Origin: Echinometra lucunter
Taxonomy: Eukaryota; Echinodermata; Echinoidea; Camarodonta; Echinometridae
Reading direction: 5' to 3'
DNA: 64,000 bases
Assembly: GCA_029962745.1 (NCBI GenBank)
Contig: CM057165.1
Coordinates: forward strand, 3,502,340 to 3,566,339
The notes under the pieces were generated by a model. The model made no database searches. It was not told the DNA's origin and saw only the letters and a list, made by a program, of their open reading frames with translations. This document shows, one piece after another, positions 27,676 to 38,236 of this stretch; within the stretch, counting starts at the first letter, position 1, and every line of letters starts with the position of its first letter. The translations under genes were made by a program, and so were the position numbers.

Positions 27676-27763
27676 TTCATCACAACTGTGCCCATGCACT
27701 CATATTTGTGTATTGTTCCTTCATCACAACTGTGCCCATGCACTCATATTTGTGTATTGTTTC
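27676..27763. repeat. Near-perfect 44-bp tandem duplication
   Basis: Two adjacent 44-bp copies (27676-27719 and 27720-27763), both starting TTCATCACAACTGTGCCC, differ at one base near the end. The high identity suggests a recent duplication. Confidence 0.95.
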
Positions 27764-28085
27764 TTAAATTAGCATCATACAGTAATTGGACAGTGTAGGA
27801 CTGTGGGGGTCAAAAGTGCAGAAGTTGTCGCGGAGCTAATAGTATATCAACATACATCTCCAGCAGATCTGCTATTTTATAATGAGAGCATCATGAAAAG
27901 ATGATTGGCTCATTTGAATTTCCTCAACATCATTTCCCCTTCTTTTATTCGTACTGATGTTAAATGCCATTTATTTCAGGAAATAACTATACCACAGATA
28001 TAGCATTGTTGAGAGGAGATGCACTATTTTTCAGGATACCATGAACTGGCTGTGATTTTATTTCTTCTGTAGAATCCATGATAGG

Positions 28086-28165
28086 TAAAAGAAAGAAAGA
28101 AGAAAGACAGAGAAAGAAAGAAAGAAAGAAAGAAAGAAGAAAGAAAGAGTGAAAGAAAGAAAAAC
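28086..28165. repeat. (GAAA)n microsatellite
   Basis: Imperfect GAAA array of about 80 bp. Confidence 0.95.
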
Positions 28166-28845
28166 TATCATCAGAGGAGATTCAACCCATCAAATTGGAG
28201 TGAATGATTATATACCTGATATCAATTCTTTTAAACCGCTCTGAAGACCTACGGTTGCTGAAGCCTCCATAGTGCCCCCTGCCTCCATCTTGTCGCCCAA
28301 TTAGAAATTACAAATCAAACTTGTTTATTTAACTCCCCAGTGTGCTTGGTCTCTATTTCAGACTAGAAATATTATATTTCTTTTTTGAAAATTTCATTTG
28401 ATATATTTTTTTTCACATATGAGTCTGTAGAGCAGAGCTTAAAAACTTTTGAGTACATTAATGATCATTGCATGAGTTCCTTGTTTTTTTTTCATTTTAA
28501 TTACAACTCTGATTGATACAAATAGAATATAAATTAGCATTGGAAGAGACTATTAAATTAGTATGGCATGTTTTGTTTGTTTGCCAATTATTATTTTTTT
28601 TCTACTTTGGTACCCTGAAAGTGTGTTTCGTATAATCACTGACTGATTTGTAGGTTTTCCTTTTTTCATATGTAACCCAAAATGTCATAATGCACACAGT
28701 ATCTTAACTCCTTTTGCATACTCCTTTTGCACAAAAGACTTATTACTATTACAGTTTGCTTGCAAAATTAGTATCCCCCAACTGCCCTGGAAGTATTTGT
28801 ACCAGATTTGATTAAAACAGGGACAATGGTTTGGAGCAAGCTCCA

Positions 28846-28971
28846 GGGCCCTGTTTCATAAAACTTGTTATCAGTAACAACTGCCACATTTCTATGACAA
28901 ATTTGCTCTTGGCCAATCGGATGCAAGGATTTCAGTAGCTTATATCAGTTATTGCAACTGAAACGGGGCCC
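28846..28971. mobile_element. GGGCCC-type MITE (126 bp)
   Basis: Left end GGGCCCTGTTTCAT and right end, read on the other strand, GGGCCCCGTTTCAG: 12 of 14 positions match in inverted orientation. Length and termini fit short inverted-repeat elements that I recall as abundant in echinoderm and other invertebrate deuterostome genomes. No coding capacity. A target-site duplication is not clear. Confidence 0.7.
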
Positions 28972-29057
28972 ACATGTGAGTGTAACCTGTCTCATTAACC
29001 TGTGCAGTCAGCTTTCATTATTTGTGAAGTTCTATCTGTGTGTACATGTACACCTTT

Positions 29058-29071
29058 GGGGGGGGGGGGGG
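29058..29071 (+). repeat. G14 run
   Basis: Fourteen consecutive G. One of many long G or C runs in this intron. Confidence 0.95.
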
Positions 29072-29249
29072 TAATAAGACCCATGGTATATAGATATTTA
29101 AAAAATAAAGTTTTGAAATTATAATGTTTTTCTTGTAAATGAATACTCAAAAAGTAATTAAACAATAATTCAAACATTGAATTCAAACATCAAAACATTG
29201 ATATTTTATGTCAGTGTTATTAATCATAACTATTTTGAACGGTGGCCTT

Positions 29250-29410
29250 TAGGCTGTAATGAGATTTGCATACTTAGAATCGCTGATCAAATTAAGCCTA
29301 GCCAATTGGTCATGTTTCTTGGACATTACTGACCGCAAATGCTCTGCAGCCAAGTCCCCTTAATCCCCTTTCATGACTGGTTGACCCTGTTCCCCAAACT
29401 GACCTTAGGG
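29250..29410. promoter_or_regulatory. Candidate intronic regulatory island
   Basis: Complex sequence with TTAATCCCC near 29360 (Otx/bicoid-like), GTTGACCCTG near 29380 and ACTGACCTTAGG near 29399 (nuclear-receptor half-sites, too far apart for a standard direct repeat). Confidence 0.32.
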
Positions 29411-30099
29411 TTTGCAACCTTCTTGCCAACAAACCATACATGCATGTTTACACCTGGGACTGGTAGATAACTCATGGTGTGTTAAATCCATGGTATCTGT
29501 AAATAACAGGATCACTTGCATTTTTGCTTGTACATTTACGGTGCTTCGCATAAAGAAGAGAGAAAAAGAAGTGATTATCCCCTGTGATTCTGTGTCTATC
29601 AATAGGTTTTTCATCATAAGCCTCAGTCATAATATATCATTCTTGGTCTCAAATCTCTCGAGTGTCCACTTGATGCCGAGATTACTCAACAAAAGCCAAT
29701 TATTGATCAACAAATCCAGTTGTAAACAAGTTATGTGGAAAATAAAGTATGCCCACATAGTGGACCCTACATGTATGTAAATGTTTTACCAATACCAGTT
29801 TGTTTTGGGCAATTCATACAAATCTTAAAACAGACACCAGTCAATGGCAAGTGACAAATCCTTGTTGTGTATTATGCCATTATGGAAAAGTTTCAGGGTG
29901 AAGATGAGATAATCATTTATTGGCAACAAAAGGTCAAGGGTTACATCTGTAGGTATATCACCAAGTCGATATTAATGGAACTACAGTCAGCGGAGCATGT
30001 AGTATACATGGATACATGTAAATACTCCATAAAGATTTGAATAGCTACTTAAAAACTTTTTTTACATCATTCTACTAAGGACTGATCAAGGTTCCTGCT

Positions 30100-30330
30100 G
30101 TTTCTTGACTCCTGACACAACCAGTGGTCCTTGGAGGCTTGGTGCACTCTTAAAACAAGAAGCCCTCTCTTTCTCTGGTCACTGGGATTAAATAGTGTTT
30201 GACCTCTGACCCTTGTGCCTTGAGGCTACATTGACCTCTAGCTGAGGTCATTGAAGTGTTTACTGTACATGTCCTGCTGAGGTCACATCTTCTGTGATGG
30301 ATTTGGGTAGGCTGGGGTCTAGTCTTGCCT
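30100..30330. promoter_or_regulatory. Candidate regulatory island with a cluster of nuclear-receptor half-sites
   Basis: Within about 90 bp there is an exact DR1 (30200-30212), a TGACCT (30232-30237) facing away from an AGGTCA (30245-30250) with a 7-bp gap, and another AGGTCA (30280-30285). That is five half-sites in all, the densest such cluster in the window. Confidence 0.42.
30200..30212 (-). promoter_or_regulatory. DR1 nuclear-receptor response element
   Basis: TGACCTCTGACCC on + is GGGTCA-G-AGGTCA on the minus strand, the identical 13-mer to 23521-23533. Confidence 0.55.
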
Positions 30331-30941
30331 TGCAGACATCGGCTCTCAGGGCTCTGTTTTAAAAAATTCCTGTCAGACAAAAAAGTGGCAAGAATGATGA
30401 CAAAAATACTGAAACTATTGCATTGATTGGTTTTGAGACAAGTTTTACAGGACCTCGATATATTTACATGTATAGGTTTATGATCAAGGTTTTTGGATAG
30501 GGATAATAATAGTAATAATGATAACGACAATAACAAGAATAGTAACAACTACAGATGTGCAAAAATATAAGATGTTAGAGTAGTAGAGTGGACTTGTTAC
30601 TGGAAGACCCAGGTTCACAACCAAGTCATTGTCCTGATGCCTTTCTTTAGCAGTCGGGTAATTAAAAAAAACACATTTTGAATGCATTTTTGAAAATAAA
30701 ATCTGAAAGATAACAAGATCTTTAGGCTTCTCAATTTATTGTGAGTTTGAATCAGTAAATGAGAAGTGTTTTTTTAAATTTTTTTATAAAGTTTTATTGG
30801 GTTTTCATGTGTTTTCTGATAACAAATCACAGATAACTAAAAACAATTTAAAAAAGAAAAATAAAAAAAAGGAAAAAAAGTAAATAAAATAAAGCAGCAT
30901 TACACATTATTAGTATACAACGGAAACAATACAGCATATCT

Positions 30942-30974
30942 ACAAGTAATTAACAAGTAATTAACAAGTAATTA
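30942..30974. repeat. 11-bp tandem repeat, 3 copies, in the LINE 3' UTR
   Basis: Unit ACAAGTAATTA three times in succession, within the 3' UTR of the LINE insert. Confidence 0.9.
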
Positions 30975-31220
30975 AGGCAGTGCACTTCGTCTCTTTTACA
31001 TACTCATCCCCTATAATATAGTAAAGGCAAGTGTGTAGTAGCAGAGGGATAAAATGGGCAATTTTGCTAAGTACGTACAACTAACAAAAATGAAAATGGT
31101 CATAAAAATTTGGCTTTCATAGTTACATGTGGGGTTACAAGTGACATTGAAAGTTCCTTTTCATCCACAGAGAGACACACTAAAGTAACGTTTTAGTTAC
31201 AGAAATCAGTAACATTAAAA

Positions 31221-31552
31221 TTACTTATATAACTTAAATCTCCATTTCCGAAAATGAGTTGGAAGTTTATTATTTTTCTTGGCAATACGATATTCAATAT
31301 CTTTGTTAGTAATATATGCTTTATAACCGTCAAAAGTTGGTGGTTTATTCTGGAATTTACAAATATAAATATAATATTTAAGTAAAAGAAACAAATAGGT
31401 AAGGAATTTATCTTCACTATAACCGAACATCTTTTCAAATTTTGAAACATTCTGTAGGTCAGGCTTTTTGGTTTCCTGAATAATAACTTTCATAGTTTCA
31501 TCCCAAATGGGTTTTACAACAGGACATTCAATAAAAAGATGTATATAGGTTT
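31221..31552 (-). pseudogene. LINE ORF2 C-terminal fragment
   Basis: About 109 codons open on the minus strand, ending in TAA (complement of 31221-31223). Near the start it reads HLFIECPVVKPIWDE, which fits the conserved HLF-x-ECP block found downstream of the reverse transcriptase domain in many LINE polyproteins, then a hydrophobic LLLKYYIY segment and a basic tail. The recognisable homology begins at the insertion boundary (31552); the 41 residues that continue the open frame upstream are host sequence. The reverse transcriptase and endonuclease domains are absent, so this is a dead fragment. Confidence 0.75.
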
Positions 31553-31987
31553 TAAATGAGAAGTGTTGGTGAACCAAAGGTCTTCTCTGTGCTTCTAGCC
31601 TGTACGTCTGCATGTACATGTACATGCATATGCATATATCTGTTGAGAGTCTGTGTGACATAAATACTGTCATTGTAGAATGAAAGTTTTTTTGTTAGCT
31701 CTCAAGATAGGAATTACTCTAAGTGCTTTGAATATTACACTTCTTCTTCTTCTCTTTCATTATCAATTGCATGTTTATTTATAGAAAGATAATAGATTGG
31801 TATCATTTGCTGTGTTTCTCTTTCCAATGATGAGCTTATCTTTTCTTTCATTTGAATCAAAACACAGAAGGAGATGTTGATCATTATCATTTATCATATT
31901 AAATTGGTATCTTTATTGTCACAGGCCTACATAAAAGCATGCATTTGTAAGGTTTATACCGTAGTAAAAAGTAACTGATTGGTAAAC

Positions 31988-32155
31988 CAGGGCTCTGCAT
32001 AAACTTTTGTGGTATGGGTCCGGCTTTAAATTTTGGGCTCATACATTGAGTCCTGTATGCAAATTGTTCTTTTTTGGGGGGGGGGGGGAGGGTAAGGTCT
32101 GGACATCAATTGTTTGGGCCCATGTATCCTGGGGGCCTGTTAGTGTGCAGCCCTA
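31988..32155. mobile_element. hAT-like MITE (about 168 bp)
   Basis: Left end CAGGGCTCTGCA; right end, reversed, TAGGGCTGCACA. The element is flanked by GGTAAAC direct repeats (31981-31987 and 32156-32162), extendable to 8 bp with one mismatch. CAGGG-type ends and 8-bp duplications are typical of hAT superfamily elements. The body contains a 13-G run and no coding frame. Confidence 0.6.
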
Positions 32156-32461
32156 GGTAAACTGTTTTGACTGAAAGAAATCAGACTGTAACTTCCAAAA
32201 AAAAAAGGGGGGGGGGGAGGGGAGAAGAAAAAGCTGATGAAAATATTGTACCATGATGTAGATCAATACATATGTATACCTGAGAACAAAAAAGTGTATT
32301 AAAAATGGGGGAAATGGACATCTTTGATTTGCTAAAAGATGCAGTAAATGTCATCTTGATTATTCATTGACTGTACTTCTCACCTCCCTATTAGCATTTG
32401 AATAGGCCTCATATAAAATCTTTAAAAGGTACAGTCCAATTTTTTATTTATTCAGTTGTAG

Positions 32462-32475
32462 CCCCCCCCCCCCCC
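32462..32475 (+). repeat. C14 run
   Basis: Fourteen consecutive C. Confidence 0.95.
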
Positions 32476-32704
32476 TTTCCCCGAAGAATGATGTAGGCCT
32501 TTAAGAGAAGCATAATCCATGATGTACTGGAATTGTACACAGTCAGAAGAGAGGGTAGTTGAAGAATCAGAAGAAATTATAACTGGGAGTCTGGTAAACA
32601 GATCAGAAGGAATTTTTGAGGTCAAGGTTCACCATTGCCTTCCATTTCTAAAGATATCCCGTTGCCTCAGTATTCAGGTTGAGAGCTGAAGTTCATAGAG
32701 AGGC

Positions 32705-32741
32705 AGAGATAGATAGAGAGAGAGAGAGAGATAGAGAGAGA
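32705..32741. repeat. (GA)n/(GATA)n microsatellite
   Basis: GAGATAGATAGAGAG-type tract. Confidence 0.9.
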
Positions 32742-33207
32742 CCCCCACTTTCAAAGAGTCATGTTTGCACAAAAGTCATATAAAACTATTCTCTTGACGA
32801 GCTGGAGAACGCGCAACCGGAAAGACATTTTTATTGTAAATGTGTGTTAGAGACTGCCTTAAAATATAAGACATAGTTTGTCAATGTTAATTATAGGCTT
32901 ACATTATATTACACATGAATTCTATTGACATTGCATTTTTAGCGGTATGGCCAGCCCATATTTATGATATTTTGACAATACCATACATGTTTGCTACAGT
33001 ACTTAAAACTTACTAGTATTGTCCTTATTTCTGTATGAATTAATTAATATAAAGGCCGCAAGTTTTCTGTTAAGTTTTCAAGCTATAATTAATTAGTTTT
33101 TTTTTCCTTTGACAAGTAAGTAATGTTTATTCACACATTGCTAATGCTAATGACTATGGTAGCATTCAGATATGCCAGGACTTTGTGATGCCAAACTATT
33201 TTATACA

Positions 33208-33291
33208 TAATAATAATGATAATAGTAATTATAATAATAATAATAATAATAAATAATAATAATAATAATAATAAGATAATTTATATAGCGC
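33208..33291. repeat. (TAA)n tract followed by a TTTATATAGCGC motif
   Basis: About 70 bp of TAA units followed by TTTATATAGCGC (33280-33291). I recall this pairing as a recurrent repeat-end signature in invertebrate deuterostomes, so this may be the terminus of a degraded retroelement. The microsatellite itself is certain; the retroelement reading is not. Confidence 0.7.
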
Positions 33292-33319
33292 AGTCACTAT
33301 ACATGTACAGATCTGATGG

Positions 33320-33640
33320 AGTTTGTTTATGAAGGAGGCGAAGAGAGCTTTAAGTACGCCCTTCCCCATTCGGTTTCTGTGCCGCACTAGAACTTGCTTG
33401 TGTCGAAATCAGGGATTAGGGACTTGTTACATATGAATGACTTTGATAAGATCACTGATGTCATTACGCACATTAATCAACTGTCAGCGAATCCAGATTC
33501 CATTGTTAAGATGACAGAAAGATACTCATCAGGATGAAGAAATAAATCAACTAATTCTCCTTTTTGTCGCGGGCAAGCAGCAACCTCCGCGAGATCCCTT
33601 TTTTTATAGGTCTGCCGCGGCGCGGCATGGCATGGCACGC
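33320..33640. promoter_or_regulatory. Candidate regulatory island with TCF, Sox and MEIS motifs
   Basis: Complex CpG-bearing sequence. Visible: CTTTGAT (TCF/LEF core) at 33441-33447 overlapping TGATAAG (GATA-type), TTAATCAA at 33473-33480, CTGTCA at 33481-33486, CATTGTT (Sox) at 33501-33507 and TGACAG (MEIS/PREP) at 33512-33517. These motifs fall within 80 bp, consistent with a compact enhancer. Confidence 0.42.
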
Positions 33641-34029
33641 AGGCAGGCAGAGAGCAGAGGTGGTTAGAACAGGAGCGCAGTTGTCTGGGCTCTCTCTCCC
33701 TCTCTCTCCCCTCTTCCTCCTTCTCTCTCTTTCTTTCTGTTATGTTTCATAGACTTCAGTTGGCTTAGGCATCACACATTAATAATACTAGTCTATTCTT
33801 CTTTCCATTCATTATCACAAGATGAGATTCTCATGCCTGAGTAGCTCCCATGACTTGCCACAGTGTAACATGCATCAGTTCCATTTTTCTTCGACTCCTA
33901 GCCCGCAGCACTCGCTCTCCAAGAAAGGCTTCCAGTTTTTTGGCTTTTGATACCAAGTTATAAATCTAATTCCCCTTTCTCTATTCTCTCTCTCCACCTC
34001 TCTCCCTCTATAACCCCCTTTTTCTTTCC

Positions 34030-34300
34030 CTAACAGGGGGTGGGTTACTGCAGTCAGTCAAAAGATCTATGGTCGATAGTTTTTTTTTTCATCCTTCGAG
34101 TCGGCCTTTTGTGGAATGGGGGTTAGTTTAGTTGTTCCCTTCTTGTGCCTTCGAGTCATAATTACCTGCACTAGCGCCCCATTCACTGTGCCACAAAAGC
34201 CTATTGAAAACAGTCGTAGGCCAGTAGACAATGCCCCTCGTAACAGAACGGAGCGAGATGTCTCGCATGTCATGACCTCTAGTACGGCTAAAGAATGAAA
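34030..34300. promoter_or_regulatory. Candidate intronic regulatory island
   Basis: Complex CpG-bearing sequence with CATAATTACCTG near 34156 (homeodomain-type TAATTA). A 123-codon minus-strand frame overlaps but has no recognisable domain. Confidence 0.32.
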
Positions 34301-34670
34301 GAGTAAAAGAATATAAAAGAAAAGTAGAGGAGTTTGTTTGTATCCGGCTAGAGCAACTGTAAATCTCCCAAAGATTTTTCTTGTTGCATCAAATAGCGAA
34401 TGACTGTGGGTTGCTGGTCTTGTGCAGTCGTAACTCAAATGTCAAAACTGTGTAGGGACATCAGAATACATGTAGTTCTCTGTCAAATAGCAGTTGCCAG
34501 CATGTATATGCAGTGTATTGGTTTAAAGTCATTTATGGAATACAGGTCATATACAAAAAGAGTGCTTATGAATATGATGAAACGTGGGCCAGGGAAATGG
34601 TTTCTTATTTAGTCCAATTGATTAACTGCCTGAAATTTAAGCAGTGATATGCTAGATGTATCAGCAAAAA

Positions 34671-34690
34671 AATATATATATATATATACA
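34671..34690. repeat. (TA)n microsatellite
   Basis: About ten TA units. Confidence 0.9.
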
Positions 34691-34959
34691 TGTATTTCTG
34701 TTCATTTTATCTCATCTGCACTCACAAATACATCATCTTTTGAATTGCTCTGACTTTTCAATGTAGGGCAATGTGGTCAGCAATTATTTAATTTCTTTAA
34801 TCCTCCAGTAGTTCCATGTCTTTTTTAATATTGATATACAATAATACAAATGCATTGTTTAATAGATCCTCATAGTTCTTGCTTCAGGTTGTGGTCATCC
34901 TGTATGGAATCGGAAAAAGTTACATATTGCCACATTTTCCTTTTGAGCCATGTCTTAAG

Positions 34960-35400
34960 ATCACACACAGGTAATGGGATCCTTGAAAGTAGCTTTGAGA
35001 AACCTCCCAGACATGGACCGCTCACTTGTCCAAATGAATGGGGCGTAATAAGGAAATCTAACGCCAGCAGATTATCTGTCTGGCCCCCTTAAGTACCCCT
35101 TTAACTCCCCACCCAGCCATTGTTCAAATTCGCCCCCTATTCACAGGGGCGCAAAGACAGTTTGAAAGTGTAGTCCGAGCTCTCGATGGTGAATGGGGTT
35201 CATTTAAAAGCACATTAGCTGGCTTTTGAGCCTGGTGATGAAGTTAAGATTTTCCGCTCTAAAGACGGCGGGTAATTATTTGGTCGGGATAAGAAGGGCT
35301 TGCTCCTGCAGAGGAGGGGCAGTGAAGATCAGATTAATTCTCGCCAGAATAATACCGTAATCAAGTAATGTAATCAAAGTCGTCTCTCTGGCTTAATTCC
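34960..35400. promoter_or_regulatory. Candidate regulatory island, about 440 bp
   Basis: One of the longest stretches free of simple repeats. It contains CCATTGTTC (Sox core) near 35117, an inverted block CGCCCC...GGGGCG with 9-bp loop near 35132-35152, GATTAATTC near 35333 and two TAATCAA blocks near 35359-35375. Composition contrasts with AT-rich flanks. Confidence 0.42.
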
Positions 35401-36399
35401 TTAAATGAACATCTGATGAAAAGCAGGGAACAGTTTCTCTTTCTCAACTGTTTTCCCCTTTTTCTTCTCTCATGATATGTAACTCGACAAAAATATAAAG
35501 AAGAAATAAAAGTTGTATTTAATGATGAGAGTTTTCAGACTCTGCAGCTCATCTTGCTTCGTGAAGTCTTCGGCTTTTGTTGAAGTTAATCCAGAGAGAT
35601 TTAGTATGAGAAAAGAAGTTGGCTCCAAACCTAACCGTATGGCATGGAAATACTTTTTAATTGCATGGAAAACAACATTCAAAACCTCTGTGCTTCTTTA
35701 CGTCAATGAGTGGAGTATTCACGACCTAGACATGTATCCAGTAAAAGAACAAGAGATGAAAAAAGATGTCTAACCCATTGCAGACTGTCTCATTATCTGT
35801 CTACATGGATTTCTATGAGTACTTCGCTCTATCCTTACTTCCAGTAACTGATGGGTTAAAGACCTGTACATGTATGTACAATGTATTAGAAAGTGCACAC
35901 ATGCATTGAGTGGCACTCGAGTTAGTTTCATTTCTGTACCCAGCTATTCATAAAGTCAAGTTGCCGTACAGATTGAATCATGAACATATGGCATTAAATC
36001 TTGTTTATTGGAAAAGGAGTTGTACATGTACTGGTAGTTCCTTTGGAAAACAGGAAGTAACATTGCTGATTTTCAAAATTTAATGCTTCAAAGATTGTTT
36101 GAAAATGCTGAATTTACCAGATAGACTTTCTTGTCTATCATATTGAAGTATCTACAGTAAGTTTTTTATTGCTTTGAAACAGTGCTTTATGAAAGTTCAG
36201 CATATAACCATGTGAATCTCATGCTAAATATTTTTTTAAAAAATTGATAATTGCATGTTCCTAGCATTGAAGTGTATGTAAGGCTTTTTAAAAAATGAGA
36301 TCTTGAATCAATGAAATGGCCTTAACGCTTATCCAAGCACAGAATTCCCTGTCTTGTGTTATGAGTTAAAGTTTAACCACTTCTGACAAAGGCAATTTC
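35401..36399. other. Intronic filler
   Basis: No gene or element recognised. Confidence 0.45.
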
Positions 36400-36920
36400 G
36401 GAGTGTGGGGTTTATTCTTCTCATTAATCCCTGAACATGGGTCCGGGCATGGAGAAAGGAACCCGTCCAAATGAAGATTTGATTTGAAAACTTATTAGGT
36501 AGTCGGAGGAGGAAAGGACGGACAAACATACCGTCCCAGATGCTGCGTGGTCAAGCCAAGCGAGGGCAGGCTAGCTGGCCAGTCGGGTCAGTCAAAAGAA
36601 ATCCTCAACAGGATATTATTTCCATCGGGAGGGCAATCAGCGGCCAAGGAAAAAAGGAAAATTAAAATTAAAGATCTGCATATCGCCATGGCAACAGATT
36701 ATGGGTCGCCATAACGACAAGCAGCAGAACCAACACAGCTCGCCATATCTGGCTTCCTTGAAAAGGAGGGGGAGTTCTTGTGTTTTCTTTCTCTCTTCTT
36801 TTCTTTGTAGGAAGGGCTCTCAGTGTAGTGTATGCCGATCGTAGTGAGTGGACGACTGGCTGCTATGTCTAGTAAATTTGTTTTATTGACAGGCCTGTCG
36901 GCCCGTATTTTCCTCATCAA
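36400..36920. promoter_or_regulatory. Candidate regulatory island with an X-box-like site
   Basis: About 500 bp of complex sequence. It includes ATCGCCATGGCAAC at 36682-36695, which matches the RFX X-box palindrome at all but two positions, and GGTCAGTCAAAAG near 36586. Confidence 0.4.
36682..36695. promoter_or_regulatory. RFX X-box-like site
   Basis: GCCATGGCAAC core with an imperfect left half. A perfect version occurs at 39465-39478. Confidence 0.4.
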
Positions 36921-37452
36921 TTTTCAGTGTGGGGTAGGTTGACATTGGGAATACATGGTGAAATATTGATGAGAAGATGGAAATGAGTTCTTTACATTAT
37001 CTTAGATCACTTGCCTAGTTAAATATTAAATAAGAGAATATTGAACTTAACCTGTAACTATCAAATAATGTTTTTAACAAAGCTTTTATTACAAAAAAAT
37101 ATATTAAGTGTTCTTTGAAATAGATTCATTTCCTATAAGTTACAGCAGAATTTATTGCTTTAAGACAAAATTTTTAAATTAAATTAAACTTGCATACAGA
37201 TACATATCATTACAAAATATAACAGGTACATTGGTTTCAAAAAGTGAAACAGAAGTTTGTTATAAATGATATTCAATATTTAGGTTCTGTCATTTTCTTT
37301 TCACATTTTTTCCCAAACTCATCCTTTTGGATTTTCTCTCTCCATTTTAATTCTCCAAATAAAAAATTAATATAGAATTTGTTATTCTGACAGTTATTCT
37401 GCCCTTAAATACAATGTAAGAGCTTTTTTTGTCTGCTGAATTCATGTTGAAT

Positions 37453-37467
37453 GGGGGGGGGGGGGGG
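37453..37467 (+). repeat. G15 run
   Basis: Fifteen consecutive G. Confidence 0.95.
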
Positions 37468-37639
37468 AGGAACATACCAAAGAATCACAAAGTGGATCTT
37501 TATTTGCACAATCAATCGCTGATTTTGAAGAAGTAATGGTTTTAAGTTCTTAATAACATATTATAGACTATAAAAAAACAAAATCAATATCCAGTTTTCC
37601 TATTTAGCAACTCTCCTCTCATCTTCCGCATTATCCAAA

Positions 37640-38000
37640 CCCGTGTGTTTATTTCATCACAGGCATCTTACCAGGCTAGCGTCATAAGTCTCGCTTCAAT
37701 TTGTCAAACGTTATTGATCAGATATCGGCTTTTCATATCAGTTGCGTAAAGCCGAGCCTAACCTGTTGACTCTTGTTCTTTAGAGGAAGAGAGAGGTATT
37801 GAAGATTCTCTCTTCCCATCTTACCTTGATGACATTGATTTTTGGGAGGGTATTGTCTACGATGCTAACCAGGGGTCTTTGTGAGGTGTCTGGCCTGCCT
37901 CGGAGGGGTTACCGTGTGCCGAGGTGCGACACCGCCAACCACAGGATTGGGCGGCGATTGATCGCGGGAGCTGTGTTTTTGTTTGATAGATAGATGAGAT
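37640..38000. promoter_or_regulatory. Candidate regulatory island with a CGATTGATCG site
   Basis: CpG-rich by local standards. CGATTGATCG (37955-37964) contains ATTGAT, the Pbx-type half of Pbx-Hox sites, in a GC-rich context where it is less likely by chance. Possible Pbx autoregulation is speculative. Confidence 0.37.
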
Positions 38001-38081
38001 TGATCTGGGTTTGTTCTATAAATGAGAACAGTTTTCACAGTAGGGCAGTTGTGAAATAGGTTTGAATGAGACCATTGATGT

Positions 38082-38236
38082 TGGTTAGGATGCATTCGTG
38101 AGAGGCTGTGGTGTAATGTTTTTATGTGTTAAAGAAGAATAGTCAGCTAGTTTTCAGCAATGGTTAGGATGCATTCATAAGAGACTGTGGTGTAATGTGT
38201 ATGTGTTAAAGTAGAATAGTCAGCTAGTTTTCAGCA
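38082..38236. repeat. Tandem duplication, 76-79-bp unit, 2 copies
   Basis: Copies at 38082-38160 and 38161-38236 both start TGGTTAGGATGCATTC and end CAGCTAGTTTTCAGCA, with small differences. Confidence 0.92.

Larger units (their letters stand above)
30756..31567 (-). mobile_element. 5'-truncated LINE (non-LTR retrotransposon) insertion with target-site duplications
   Basis: Perfect 15-bp direct repeats TAAATGAGAAGTGTT at 30756-30770 and 31553-31567 bracket a 782-bp insert (30771-31552). On the minus strand the insert carries the C-terminal end of a LINE polyprotein, then about 450 bp of 3' UTR and an A/T-rich tail that abuts the low-coordinate repeat (poly-T on the + strand). This is the hallmark of target-primed reverse transcription with 5' truncation. 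Perfect duplications and an open frame suggest a fairly young insertion. Clade is uncertain; the C-terminal sequence style recalls L1/Tx1-like elements. Confidence 0.85.

Noticed and set aside
30577..30640. tRNA-like text with GGTTCACAACC
   Set aside because: Box spacing too short and sequence does not fold as a tRNA.
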